Origin: Cellvibrionaceae bacterium 1162T.S.0a.05
GTDB lineage: Bacteria; Pseudomonadota; Gammaproteobacteria; Pseudomonadales; Cellvibrionaceae
Length of the DNA: 64,000 nt
Direction of reading: 5' to 3'
NCBI GenBank assembly: GCA_000964245.1
Contig: LANB01000001.1
Location: 1,343,501-1,407,500, forward strand
Part shown: positions 24,971-32,828 of the stretch, piece by piece
How positions within the stretch are numbered: the stretch's first letter is position 1
How the letters are laid out: each line of letters begins with the position of its first letter
The notes under the pieces: generated by a model
Databases searched by the model: none
The model's input: only the letters and a program-made list of their open reading frames with translations
What the model was told of the DNA's origin: nothing
Made by a program: the position numbers and the translations under genes

Positions 24971-26563
24971 ATGCCAATCAGTGGAAAATTATTTATCAAT
25001 GGCGCTTGGGTACAAGGTGAAGGCGGTACTTATCACGCCAGCAACCCGGCGACGAAAAGCGAAATAGAACCTGCCATGAGCATGGCCTCAAGCGAACAGG
25101 TTGACGCTGCGATTAAAGCAGCCGAACTTGCAGCGCCCGCTTTTCGCAACAGTAGTTTACAAAAACGCGCAGAGTTTCTGCGAACCTGTGCCGATGAAAT
25201 TATGGCGCTCGGCGACGAGCTTTTGGAACGCGTTACCGCGGAAACCGGCTATCCGCGCGCACGCGGCGAAATGGAACGCGGGCGCACCTGCAATCAGCTG
25301 CGTTTATTTGCCGACACCATCGAAACCGGTGACTACCTTGATGCGCGCATCGACACAGCAATGCCCGACCGTCAACCACTCCCGCGCCCCGACTTACGCC
25401 ATTTAAACCAGGCGATCGGCCCTGTTGTTGTATTCGGTGCGAGCAATTTTCCACTGGCATTCTCTGTTGCCGGTGGTGACAGCGCCGCTGCATTTGCTGC
25501 CGGTTGCCCTGTGCTTGTTAAAGGTCACTCTTCACATCCCGGCACCAGCGAATTGGTTGCACACGCTGTTGCCACCGCCGTCGAAAAATGCGGCCTGCCC
25601 AAAGGCATCTTTTCCTTATTGATGGGCTCCGGCTCAAAGGTGGGTGCAGCCCTCGTAAAAGCTCCTGCAGTCAAAGCTGTTGGTTTTACAGGCTCACTCG
25701 CTGGCGGCATGGCACTGGTTGAAATTGCAAATGCACGTCCGGAACCGATTCCCGTTTTCGCAGAAATGGGCAGCATCAACCCGGTCATTTTATTGCCCGA
25801 TGCCCTGGCAAATAATGCAGACGGCATTGCAACGGGTTTCGTCGGCTCCCTGACCCTGGGAACAGGGCAGTTTTGTGTGAACCCCGGTTTGGTCATTGCC
25901 ATTGACGATGACAACTTACAAACATTTATCACTACCGCCTCAGCAGCCGTTGCCGAAGTGCAAGCGGGCGTGATGCTCAATGAACGCATTTGCACGGCCT
26001 ATTGCGACGGCCTGCAAGAATACAGTTCGCATGACGGCGTGGAAGTGATTTCTGCGGGTGGCAGTGCAGAGGGTCAGGATGGCTATTGCGGGCAGGCAAC
26101 CTTGATGACGGCAACGGCCGATTACTTTTTGCAAAACACCGCCATCCATGAGGAAGTTTTTGGGCCTGCGTCTTTAATTGTGAAATGTAAAAACAAGGAC
26201 GAGATCCTGCGCGTTGTCACCGCACTGAAAGGGCAACTCACCGGCACGATCCATTGTGCAGACGGCGAGCTTGCTTCGTACACAGAGTTGACGGATTTAC
26301 TCTCTCTGCGCGTCGGCCGCATTGTCATCAATGGCTTCCCCACCGGGGTAGAAGTTTGCCACGCAATGGTTCACGGTGGTCCGTTCCCGGCATCAACGGA
26401 TTCGCGCTTTACGTCGGTGGGCACATCGTCAATCAAACGCTTTATTCGGCCGGTTTGTTATCAAGGCTTCCCGGAAGCGCTACTTCCAGACGCCCTGCGC
26501 AATGCTAACCCTCTTGGTTTGTTGCGCCTGGTGAACGGAGTGAAAACAACCGACGCTATTTAA
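24971..26563 (+). CDS. 2-oxoglutarate semialdehyde dehydrogenase (KGSADH)
   Basis: A 530-residue aldehyde dehydrogenase. It has the KGSADH-type features: DLRHLNQAIGPVVVFGASNFPLAFS, the Glu loop AEMGSINPV, and catalytic Cys302 within GTGQFCVNPG. Length and the PRPDLR motif separate it from ordinary betaine-aldehyde-type enzymes. It oxidises 2-oxoglutarate semialdehyde to 2-oxoglutarate, the last step of non-phosphorylative L-arabinose, D-xylose and also hydroxyproline or glucarate routes. A good Shine-Dalgarno (GAGGAAAGAG) precedes ATG 24971. The upstream gap with its palindrome suggests separate control from the dehydratase and SDR genes. Confidence 0.92.
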   Translation: MPISGKLFINGAWVQGEGGTYHASNPATKSEIEPAMSMASSEQVDAAIKAAELAAPAFRNSSLQKRAEFLRTCADEIMALGDELLERVTAETGYPRARGEMERGRTCNQLRLFADTIETGDYLDARIDTAMPDRQPLPRPDLRHLNQAIGPVVVFGASNFPLAFSVAGGDSAAAFAAGCPVLVKGHSSHPGTSELVAHAVATAVEKCGLPKGIFSLLMGSGSKVGAALVKAPAVKAVGFTGSLAGGMALVEIANARPEPIPVFAEMGSINPVILLPDALANNADGIATGFVGSLTLGTGQFCVNPGLVIAIDDDNLQTFITTASAAVAEVQAGVMLNERICTAYCDGLQEYSSHDGVEVISAGGSAEGQDGYCGQATLMTATADYFLQNTAIHEEVFGPASLIVKCKNKDEILRVVTALKGQLTGTIHCADGELASYTELTDLLSLRVGRIVINGFPTGVEVCHAMVHGGPFPASTDSRFTSVGTSSIKRFIRPVCYQGFPEALLPDALRNANPLGLLRLVNGVKTTDAI

Positions 26564-26575
26564 ACGCCGACCACA

Positions 26576-26687
26576 AGGGGCCGCTTGGTGAGATGGCTGG
26601 GTGAAATGGCTGGATGAAACTACCTGGTGAAATTGAAAGCCAGGGAAGTACCAACTTGAAAGATTCACCCAGCGCCCCTGTTTTTGT
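26576..26687 (+). terminator. Large imperfect hairpin with T-run after the KGSADH gene
   Basis: AGGGGC (26576-26581) pairs with GCCCCT (26674-26679). Directly inside, GCTGGGTGAA (26596-26605) pairs with TTCACCCAGC (26664-26673), and TTTTTGTT follows. The inner loop is long and contains two further imperfect copies of CTGGRTGAAA. Position and T-run support a terminator for the dehydrogenase operon. Confidence 0.5.
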
Positions 26688-26959
26688 TGCTTTAACTGGG
26701 AAACTCTGAAAAATGGCCTATTTTCCCTGTGGCGGCGTCAGCTCCGTGCCGGTGTGCCGGCCCAGTCGATCCTCTTTTACTCCAGTAAACCGGGGTGCCG
26801 GCTCAGTCCGTTCTCCGCGCGGTGCTTCCTTGCCACAGAAAAAATATTTCCATTTTTTAGAGGTTCCCTTGCTCTCTCCTGAGCGTGTTTCGATATTCTC
26901 GTCATACCGGAAGTAAAATTATTCTTATCCCGCAATCGATGTCTATTGTCCTAAAAATA
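26688..26959. other. Gene-free stretch with a short imperfect direct repeat
   Basis: No credible coding frame. Two 14-bp copies of GTGCCGGCYCAGTC lie at 26754-26767 and 26795-26808, differing at one base. Their meaning is unknown; they could be remnants of older coding sequence or regulatory. The 67-residue frame through this region has no family character. Confidence 0.4.
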
Positions 26960-26970
26960 GTCATATGATA
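26960..26970. promoter_or_regulatory. GntR-type operator upstream of the furanose ABC transporter
   Basis: GTCATATGATA is the exact reverse complement of the 11-mer at 22092-22102 in the regulator/dehydratase promoter. It lies 250 bp before the binding-protein gene. It links the transporter and lactonase operon to the same regulator. Confidence 0.65.
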
Positions 26971-27004
26971 CGCTTTTTGGCAATTTCGAATAATTAGCTT
27001 AACC

Positions 27005-27163
27005 ATGAAAACGAATAGCCGTCTTCACGCCAGCGGCCTCTTGATCATGCCTTTGGCACTGCGGCTACCGCTGCCTGCCAAGGCTGTCGCGGCCTTGCTC
27101 CAAGCGCCCCGGACAAAACCAGCATTACCTGGTTTGCAAGCAATTGTCATTGGCTTAAAGTAA
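27005..27163 (+). CDS. Possible small leader ORF before the ABC transporter
   Basis: A 52-residue frame (MKTNSRLHASGLLIMPLALR at its start) lies between the GntR-type site and the binding-protein gene. It is basic and moderately hydrophobic, with no Shine-Dalgarno and no recognised relative. It may be a chance frame, a leader peptide, or a remnant of a signal-like sequence. Low confidence that it is translated. Confidence 0.2.
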   Translation: MKTNSRLHASGLLIMPLALRLPLPAKAVAALLQAPRTKPALPGLQAIVIGLK

Positions 27164-27220
27164 ACAAATTCCAGAACCATAAAAAGAAAAAATAACAATA
27201 CAGTAACTCGGGAGTCCACA

Positions 27221-28171
27221 ATGAAAATTCTGATTACCCTCGCCCTGGCTTTACTCTTGATCAGCTGTGGCGAAAAAACGGAAGAAAATAAACGTCTCAC
27301 AATCGGTTTTTCACAAGTCGGGTCCGAGAGTGGCTGGCGTACCAGCTTTTCTGAATCTGTAAAAGCCGAGGCAGAAAAACGCGGCATCGAATTAAAATTT
27401 TCTGATGCCCAGCAAAAACAGGAAAATCAAATCAAAGCCATTCGCAGTTTTATCGCCCAGGGCGTCGATGGCATTGTTGTTGCTCCCGTTGTCGAAACCG
27501 GTTGGAAACCGGTATTACAAGAAGCTAAACGTGCGGGTATACCTGTTGTTATTGTTGATCGCAATATGGCGCTGGATGACGATTCACTTTATCTCACACG
27601 CATCGCATCGGATTTTGTCGAAGAGGGTCGCAAGGCTGCACGCTGGCTGATGGAGACAACGGCAGGCCAGTGTGACATTGTCGAATTACAGGGAACCGTC
27701 GGCGCAACCGCTGCCATTGATCGCATGCAGGGTTTTAATGAAGTGATCACTGGCTACCCTGAAGCAAACATTATTCGTTCGCAAACGGGAGAGTTTACTC
27801 GCAGCAAAGGCAAGGAAGTCATGGAAAGTTTTCTGAAAGCCGAAAACGGTGGCAAGGGTATTTGCGCTGTGTGGGCCCACAATGATGAAATGGCCATCGG
27901 TGCCGTTTTGGCCATCAAGGAAGCGGGGCTTGACCCTGGTGATGACATCCTGATTGTCTCTGTCGACGCTGTTCCTGATATTTTTAAAGCCATGGCAGAT
28001 GGCGATACCAATGCTACTGTGGAACTCAGCCCACACATGGGTGGCCCTGCTTTTGATGCAATCACTGCGTATTTAAATGGACAACAAGACGGCCCCAAAT
28101 TAGTCACCATTAACGGCGGGCTTTACACTCAGGAAACCGCTGCGGAAGAATATCGCAAACGGACACAGTGA
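27221..28171 (+). CDS. ytfQ: YtfQ-like furanose-binding protein of an ABC sugar importer
   Basis: A 316-residue periplasmic binding protein. It closely follows E. coli YtfQ in the stretches LTIGFSQVGSESGWR, QKQENQIKAIRSFIAQGVDG and APVVETGWKPVLQEAK, and ends in the usual pentose/hexose-binding fold. YtfQ binds galactofuranose and also arabinose-type furanoses. The signal ends in LLLISC (Cys16), so this copy looks lipid-anchored, which is less usual for a Gram-negative sugar binding protein. It is the first gene of a five-gene operon (binding protein, ATPase, two permeases, lactonase). Context with pentose oxidation genes points to L-arabinofuranose or a similar pentose as ligand. Confidence 0.9.
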   Translation: MKILITLALALLLISCGEKTEENKRLTIGFSQVGSESGWRTSFSESVKAEAEKRGIELKFSDAQQKQENQIKAIRSFIAQGVDGIVVAPVVETGWKPVLQEAKRAGIPVVIVDRNMALDDDSLYLTRIASDFVEEGRKAARWLMETTAGQCDIVELQGTVGATAAIDRMQGFNEVITGYPEANIIRSQTGEFTRSKGKEVMESFLKAENGGKGICAVWAHNDEMAIGAVLAIKEAGLDPGDDILIVSVDAVPDIFKAMADGDTNATVELSPHMGGPAFDAITAYLNGQQDGPKLVTINGGLYTQETAAEEYRKRTQ

Positions 28172-28206
28172 TTGCCATCAATCGCATCACAACCTAAATC
28201 ATAGCG

Positions 28207-29691
28207 ATGTCTGAAGTACTGCAACTAAAAAATATCTCTAAACACTTTGCGGGTGTTCATGCTTTAGCCGGTGTGAATTTCTCTTTAGTTGAGGGAGAAG
28301 TACACGCCTTGCTCGGTGAGAATGGTGCGGGCAAATCAACCCTGATTAAAGTGATGACCGGCGCTTACTCGCTGGACAGCGGAGAGATACGCCTAAACGC
28401 CAAAAAAATTCAACCCGGCAGCCCCGCCGATGCACAAGCCGTGGGTATTTCACCGGTTTACCAGGAAGTTAATTTACTGCCGAACCTCAGTGTGGCGCAC
28501 AACCTGTATCTGGGTCGCGAACCCAAACGTTTTGGCTGCATTCAATGGAAAAAAATCCATCGTGATGCCGCAAATTTACTCAAACGCTTTAAACTGGATA
28601 TTGATGTCACACGCTCACTTGCGTCCTATTCAGTCGCGATACAGCAGCTGGTTGCCATCGCGCGAGGTGTCGACTGCTCCGCAAAAGTGTTAATTCTGGA
28701 CGAACCCACTGCCAGCCTTGATAGCGATGAAGTCGCTTTACTTTTCGATATTTTACGCGAACTAAAAGCCAGTGGAATGGCCATCATTTTTGTTACGCAC
28801 TTTCTCGATCAGGTTTATGCCCTGTGCGATCGCATAACCGTTCTGCGCAATGGCAAACTTGTTGGCACCTACGCCTGTGCGACCCTCCCTCGCCCTCAGT
28901 TGGTTGCCCATATGTTGGGGAAAGAATTACAGGAAATTGAAAGCCAACCAGCAAAAACAAGGGATCAAAACGAAACCCTACTGGAAGTAAAAAACTTACA
29001 AACACGCGAGGGCTTGCAACATGCAAGTTTTAAAGCAAGCAAGGGCGAAGCCTTGGGTTTGGCTGGATTATTGGGTTCCGGCCGCAGTGAATTATGCGAA
29101 GCACTGTTCGGTTTGGCACAGCGTCGCGATGGCGAAATTAAATTTAACGGTCAGGCCTTACACCTTGGCAAGCCAGCAGAAGCAATTAAATTGCACTTTG
29201 CCTTGTGCCCGGAAGACCGCAAGCAGGAAGGTATCATCGCCGAGCTCAGTATACGCGAGAATATTATTCTGGCCCTGCAAGCGCGCAATGGCTGGTGGCG
29301 AGCAATGACATTGCAAGCGCAAAAAAAACTGGCAAACCAGTATATTCAGGATTTGAACATTGTATGTCCACATGCTGAAAAAGCACTGGGTGAATTGAGT
29401 GGCGGCAACCAACAAAAAGTTATTCTGGCGCGCTGGCTCTGCACACAACCGCAACTCTTGATTCTCGACGAACCCACGCGCGGGATCGATATCGGTGCAC
29501 ATGCGGAAATTATTAAATTGATCAGGGAATTATGTTCCCAGGGCTTAACGCTTATAGTCGCCTCTTCCGAAATTGAAGAATTACTTGCCTTTAGTCATAA
29601 AGTGTTGGTGATGCGCGATCGCCGCAGTCACAGTGTCGTGGAAGGCGAACAGCTCAATGAAGCAGATTTATTACGGGCAATCGCACATTAA
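28207..29691 (+). CDS. ytfR: Sugar ABC transporter ATPase, YtfR-like, two nucleotide-binding domains
   Basis: A 494-residue MglA/RbsA/YtfR-type ATPase made of two fused ABC domains. Domain one has Walker A GENGAGKST, Q-loop ISPVYQEVNL and Walker B LILDEPTASLD. Its signature motif is degenerate (LASYSVAIQQLVAIA), as is common in this subfamily. Domain two has a Walker A-like GLLGSGRSE, lacking the Lys, which is also normal for the C-terminal half, plus ELSGGNQQKVILARW and LILDEPTRGID. It energises sugar import with the two permeases that follow. It lies 35 bp after ytfQ and 1 bp before the first permease gene. Confidence 0.92.
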   Translation: MSEVLQLKNISKHFAGVHALAGVNFSLVEGEVHALLGENGAGKSTLIKVMTGAYSLDSGEIRLNAKKIQPGSPADAQAVGISPVYQEVNLLPNLSVAHNLYLGREPKRFGCIQWKKIHRDAANLLKRFKLDIDVTRSLASYSVAIQQLVAIARGVDCSAKVLILDEPTASLDSDEVALLFDILRELKASGMAIIFVTHFLDQVYALCDRITVLRNGKLVGTYACATLPRPQLVAHMLGKELQEIESQPAKTRDQNETLLEVKNLQTREGLQHASFKASKGEALGLAGLLGSGRSELCEALFGLAQRRDGEIKFNGQALHLGKPAEAIKLHFALCPEDRKQEGIIAELSIRENIILALQARNGWWRAMTLQAQKKLANQYIQDLNIVCPHAEKALGELSGGNQQKVILARWLCTQPQLLILDEPTRGIDIGAHAEIIKLIRELCSQGLTLIVASSEIEELLAFSHKVLVMRDRRSHSVVEGEQLNEADLLRAIAH

Positions 29692-29692
29692 A

Positions 29693-30703
29693 ATGCATAT
29701 AAAAACACTGACACACAATCGTTTTTTCTGGCCGCTTGCAGCACTTGCCTTGATTATATTTAGCAACCTGTTGATCAGCCCGGATTTCTTCCATCTGGAA
29801 ATAAAAAACGCGCGACTCTACGGCAGTCTTATTGATGTGCTTAACCGCAGCGCACCCATTGCCTTACTCGCCATGGGAATGTCTCTTGTGATTGCAACCG
29901 GGGGTATTGATTTAAGTGTCGGCGCAGTCATTGCGATAAGCGGTGCGGTGTGCGCCAATTTATTAAATTCCCACCTGGATTTTCTCCCCCTTGTTTTAAT
30001 CAGTGGTCTTTTTGCTGGCTTACTCGCCGGGCTGATCAACGGCTGCCTCGTCAGTTATGCCGGTATTCAACCCATCGTTGCGACCCTGGTTTTAATGGTT
30101 GCCGGTCGTGGTATTGCCCAACTCATTAACGATGGCCAGATAATTACCTTTCATAACGACGCCTTCGCTTTTATCGGTGTCGGCAGTGTCGTTGGTTTGC
30201 CCACTCCAGTCGTACTGGTTCTCGTTGTTTTTGTTTTACTGCAAGTGTTGGTAAGAAAAACAGCGCTCGGCTTATTTATAGAAGCGGTTGGGTGCAACCC
30301 ACGTGCAAGTTACTACGCAGGTGTGAATGTCAATGCGGTAAAACTAACAGTGTATTGTATCGCCGGCTGTTGTGCCGCCCTCGCGGGCATGATTATTACT
30401 GCCGATATTCAAGGCGCAGATGCAAACAACGCAGGCCTCTGGCTTGAACTGGACGCGATTCTCGCGGTGGTCATTGGTGGCGCGTCGTTAATGGGAGGGC
30501 GTTTTTCCTTGCTGCTTGCGATTATCGGTGTCCTCATCATCCAGGCACTCAGCACAACAATTATTATGAGCGGAATACCGCCGAAATTTAATTTACTTAT
30601 CAAGGCCCTGGTAATTGTCCTGGTATTGCTGTTGCAAGCTCCTGCTTTTAAGCAGCAATGCTCGAAACTTTTTCGACCTAAAACCAGGGAGCAGACACAA
30701 TGA
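29693..30703 (+). CDS. ytfT: Sugar ABC transporter permease, YtfT-like
   Basis: A 336-residue inner-membrane permease of the RbsC/YtfT family. ATG 29693 lies 1 bp after the ATPase stop; an upstream in-frame start at 29633 inside the ATPase gene is rejected. The diagnostic EAA-like stretch reads MSLVIATGGIDLSVGAVIAISG and the late motif LDAILAVVIGGASLMGGRFS is present. About nine hydrophobic segments are visible. It forms the channel with the YjfF-like permease, with which it overlaps by 4 bp (ATGA). Confidence 0.9.
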   Translation: MHIKTLTHNRFFWPLAALALIIFSNLLISPDFFHLEIKNARLYGSLIDVLNRSAPIALLAMGMSLVIATGGIDLSVGAVIAISGAVCANLLNSHLDFLPLVLISGLFAGLLAGLINGCLVSYAGIQPIVATLVLMVAGRGIAQLINDGQIITFHNDAFAFIGVGSVVGLPTPVVLVLVVFVLLQVLVRKTALGLFIEAVGCNPRASYYAGVNVNAVKLTVYCIAGCCAALAGMIITADIQGADANNAGLWLELDAILAVVIGGASLMGGRFSLLLAIIGVLIIQALSTTIIMSGIPPKFNLLIKALVIVLVLLLQAPAFKQQCSKLFRPKTREQTQ

Positions 30704-31686
30704 GTAAACTCGCTGAACTTCGGCAGCTCCCGGTGTTGGTCACAGCTGCCTTATTCTTGTTACTGTTCCTTGCAGGCGCATTGCAGTTCGACGGGTTTGC
30801 AACGCCGCGCGTATTTTTTAATTTGCTTACAGATAATGCCTTCCTGGCGATCACCGCCATCGGCATGACATTTGTTATTTTGTCCGGCGGTATCGATTTA
30901 AGTGTTGGTGCCGTGGTGGCTTTGGCAGGTGTGCTCTGTGCAGTCCTCATCGAAAAATTGCAGTGGCACCCCCTGCTTGTTTTCCCAACCGTGATATTCC
31001 TCGGAACCTTGTTTGGTTTGCTAATGGGCAGCTTGATCCACTTTTATCAGCTACAACCTTTTATTGTGACACTCGCCGGTATGTTTTTCGCGCGCGGCCT
31101 CGCAACCTTGATAAGCGAACAATCTCTGCCAATCGAACACAGTGTTTACAACACAATCAATAATTTTGGTGTTCTCCTGCCCGGACGCGCCTGGTTTGGT
31201 AGTGCGAGTATAATTCTCTTACTCGTGTGTCTCTTTGCGATCTGGTTTTTACATTACACCCGTACCGGTGGGTTTATTTATGCACTTGGAGGCAATCGCC
31301 AGTCTGCAAAATTGATGGGCGTTCCGGAAGGTCGCGTCACACTCTGCATTTATGCTTTGAGTTCAACCCTGGCTGCACTGGCTGGCATTGTCTATTCCTT
31401 TTACACCTCTTCCGGTTACGCGCTTGCTGGGGTGGGTCTCGAGCTGGATGCCATCGCTGCAGTTGTAATCGGCGGCACACTGCTCAGCGGTGGTTTTGGT
31501 TATGTTCACGGCACACTATTGGGCGTGTTAATAATGGGCTTGATCCAAACCTGGATTTCCTTTCACGGCAACCTCAATAGTTGGTGGACCAAAATTGTAA
31601 TTGGATGTTTGGTTTTGATTTTTATTGCCTTGCAAAAGTTTCTTGCGCAAGGCGTATCCAAACAAGCGGCAGCTAGCAGCACCTAA
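30700..31686 (+). CDS. yjfF: Sugar ABC transporter permease, YjfF-like
   Basis: A 328-residue second permease. It shows the same family motifs (MTFVILSGGIDLSVGAVVALAG; LELDAIAAVVIGGTLLSGGFG) as its partner. Two different permease genes in tandem are characteristic of the YtfQRT-YjfF system, unlike RbsC-type importers with one permease gene. Start and stop overlap with the previous gene indicate coupled translation. The lactonase starts 14 bp after its stop. Confidence 0.9.
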   Translation: MSKLAELRQLPVLVTAALFLLLFLAGALQFDGFATPRVFFNLLTDNAFLAITAIGMTFVILSGGIDLSVGAVVALAGVLCAVLIEKLQWHPLLVFPTVIFLGTLFGLLMGSLIHFYQLQPFIVTLAGMFFARGLATLISEQSLPIEHSVYNTINNFGVLLPGRAWFGSASIILLLVCLFAIWFLHYTRTGGFIYALGGNRQSAKLMGVPEGRVTLCIYALSSTLAALAGIVYSFYTSSGYALAGVGLELDAIAAVVIGGTLLSGGFGYVHGTLLGVLIMGLIQTWISFHGNLNSWWTKIVIGCLVLIFIALQKFLAQGVSKQAAASST

Positions 31687-31700
31687 CGGAGAGAAAAACG

Positions 31701-32618
31701 ATGGCCAGCGCTCGCTTACTACGCTCAATAAAAGTTCATAATGAACTCGGCGAAGGTATTATCTGGAATGCGCAAACACAAACCGTGTGGTGGACAGATA
31801 TCCACAGTGCCTTGCTCTACCAATATGACCCCGAAATTGAATCGCTGCGCAAATTTGCCCTGCCAGAGAGGCTATGTTCATTTGGTTTTATCAAAGACTC
31901 GGAAAAACTGATTTGCGCTTTCGCCAGTGGCTTTGCCTATTACAACCCCAACACGACCGAACTGGAATGGCTTTATCGCCCCGAAAAAAATTATCGAGGC
32001 ACACGCTTCAATGACGGCCGTGTAGATCGTCAGGGGCGCTTTTGGTCGGGTACCATGGTGGAAGGGTATGCTGGCAACCCCGGAAGGGCAGTAGACGAAG
32101 ACGGTCAGGACACGCTCGGGAGTCTGTATTGGGTCAGCAATGAACGTTTCGGCAAAGCACTGGACAATATTCATATCACCAACAGCCTATGCTGGACGCT
32201 TGATTCAAGCGCCCTTTACCTCAGCGACACACCCAAAAAGCGTATCCAGAACATTGCCTTTGACCCCACCGGCCCGACTTTGGGCGCTGCGACAACCTTT
32301 GCTCACTGTGGCGGAGACGAGAATGCCGGACCAGACGGAGCGACAGTGGATGCCGAAGGCTACCTCTGGAATGCGGAATGGGGCAATGGTCGACTCGTTC
32401 GCTACAACCCGCAGGGTGAAATGGTCTTCGAACTCAAGCTCCCGGTAACACAACCCACTTGCTTGTGTTTCGGAGGTAAACAACTGGACACCCTTTTTGT
32501 GACCAGCGCACGTGAACACCTCAGCAAGCGAGATCTGAGCGTACAACCTGAAGCTGGCAACGTGTTTGTCTTTAAAACCGATTTCCGTGGTCTGGAGGAG
32601 AGCTTTTTCTCCCAATAG
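31701..32618 (+). CDS. SMP-30/gluconolactonase-family sugar lactonase
   Basis: A 305-residue cytoplasmic beta-propeller lactonase. Metal ligands are visible: Glu in NELGEGIIWN, Asn/Asp in RFNDGRVDRQGRFW and Asp in GPDGATVDAEGYLWNAEW. Members open aldonolactones, and here the likely substrate is L-arabinono-1,4-lactone made by the SDR enzyme, giving arabonate for the dehydratase. It is the last gene of the transporter operon, so uptake and the second catabolic step are co-expressed while the other steps are 5 kb upstream. D-xylonolactone is the alternative. Confidence 0.87.
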   Translation: MASARLLRSIKVHNELGEGIIWNAQTQTVWWTDIHSALLYQYDPEIESLRKFALPERLCSFGFIKDSEKLICAFASGFAYYNPNTTELEWLYRPEKNYRGTRFNDGRVDRQGRFWSGTMVEGYAGNPGRAVDEDGQDTLGSLYWVSNERFGKALDNIHITNSLCWTLDSSALYLSDTPKKRIQNIAFDPTGPTLGAATTFAHCGGDENAGPDGATVDAEGYLWNAEWGNGRLVRYNPQGEMVFELKLPVTQPTCLCFGGKQLDTLFVTSAREHLSKRDLSVQPEAGNVFVFKTDFRGLEESFFSQ

Positions 32619-32828
32619 ACCAACTCAATCGTGAAAAACCCCCAGAAACAGTGATTTCCCCCTCAAAACACGGATTTCTCATTTGTTTGTGAGTGATTTT
32701 TAATCAAAAGTGTTGATTTTCGCGCTGCCTTCCCTTGTCTTTGTTCTGAAGGCTGCTCTCTACACTGGCTTGCAACCCTATCAGGGTAAAGTCAGTAAAT
32801 GACAATAATGAATAAAAAAGGCTCTGGA

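Noticed and set aside
26713-26916. 67-residue frame between the KGSADH and transporter genes
   Set aside because: Arg/Pro/Ser-rich, no ribosome site, no resemblance to any family; treated as non-coding.
29633-29692. Upstream extension of the first permease gene
   Set aside because: It would overlap the ATPase gene and add a polar leader; ATG 29693 directly after the ATPase stop fits the family.
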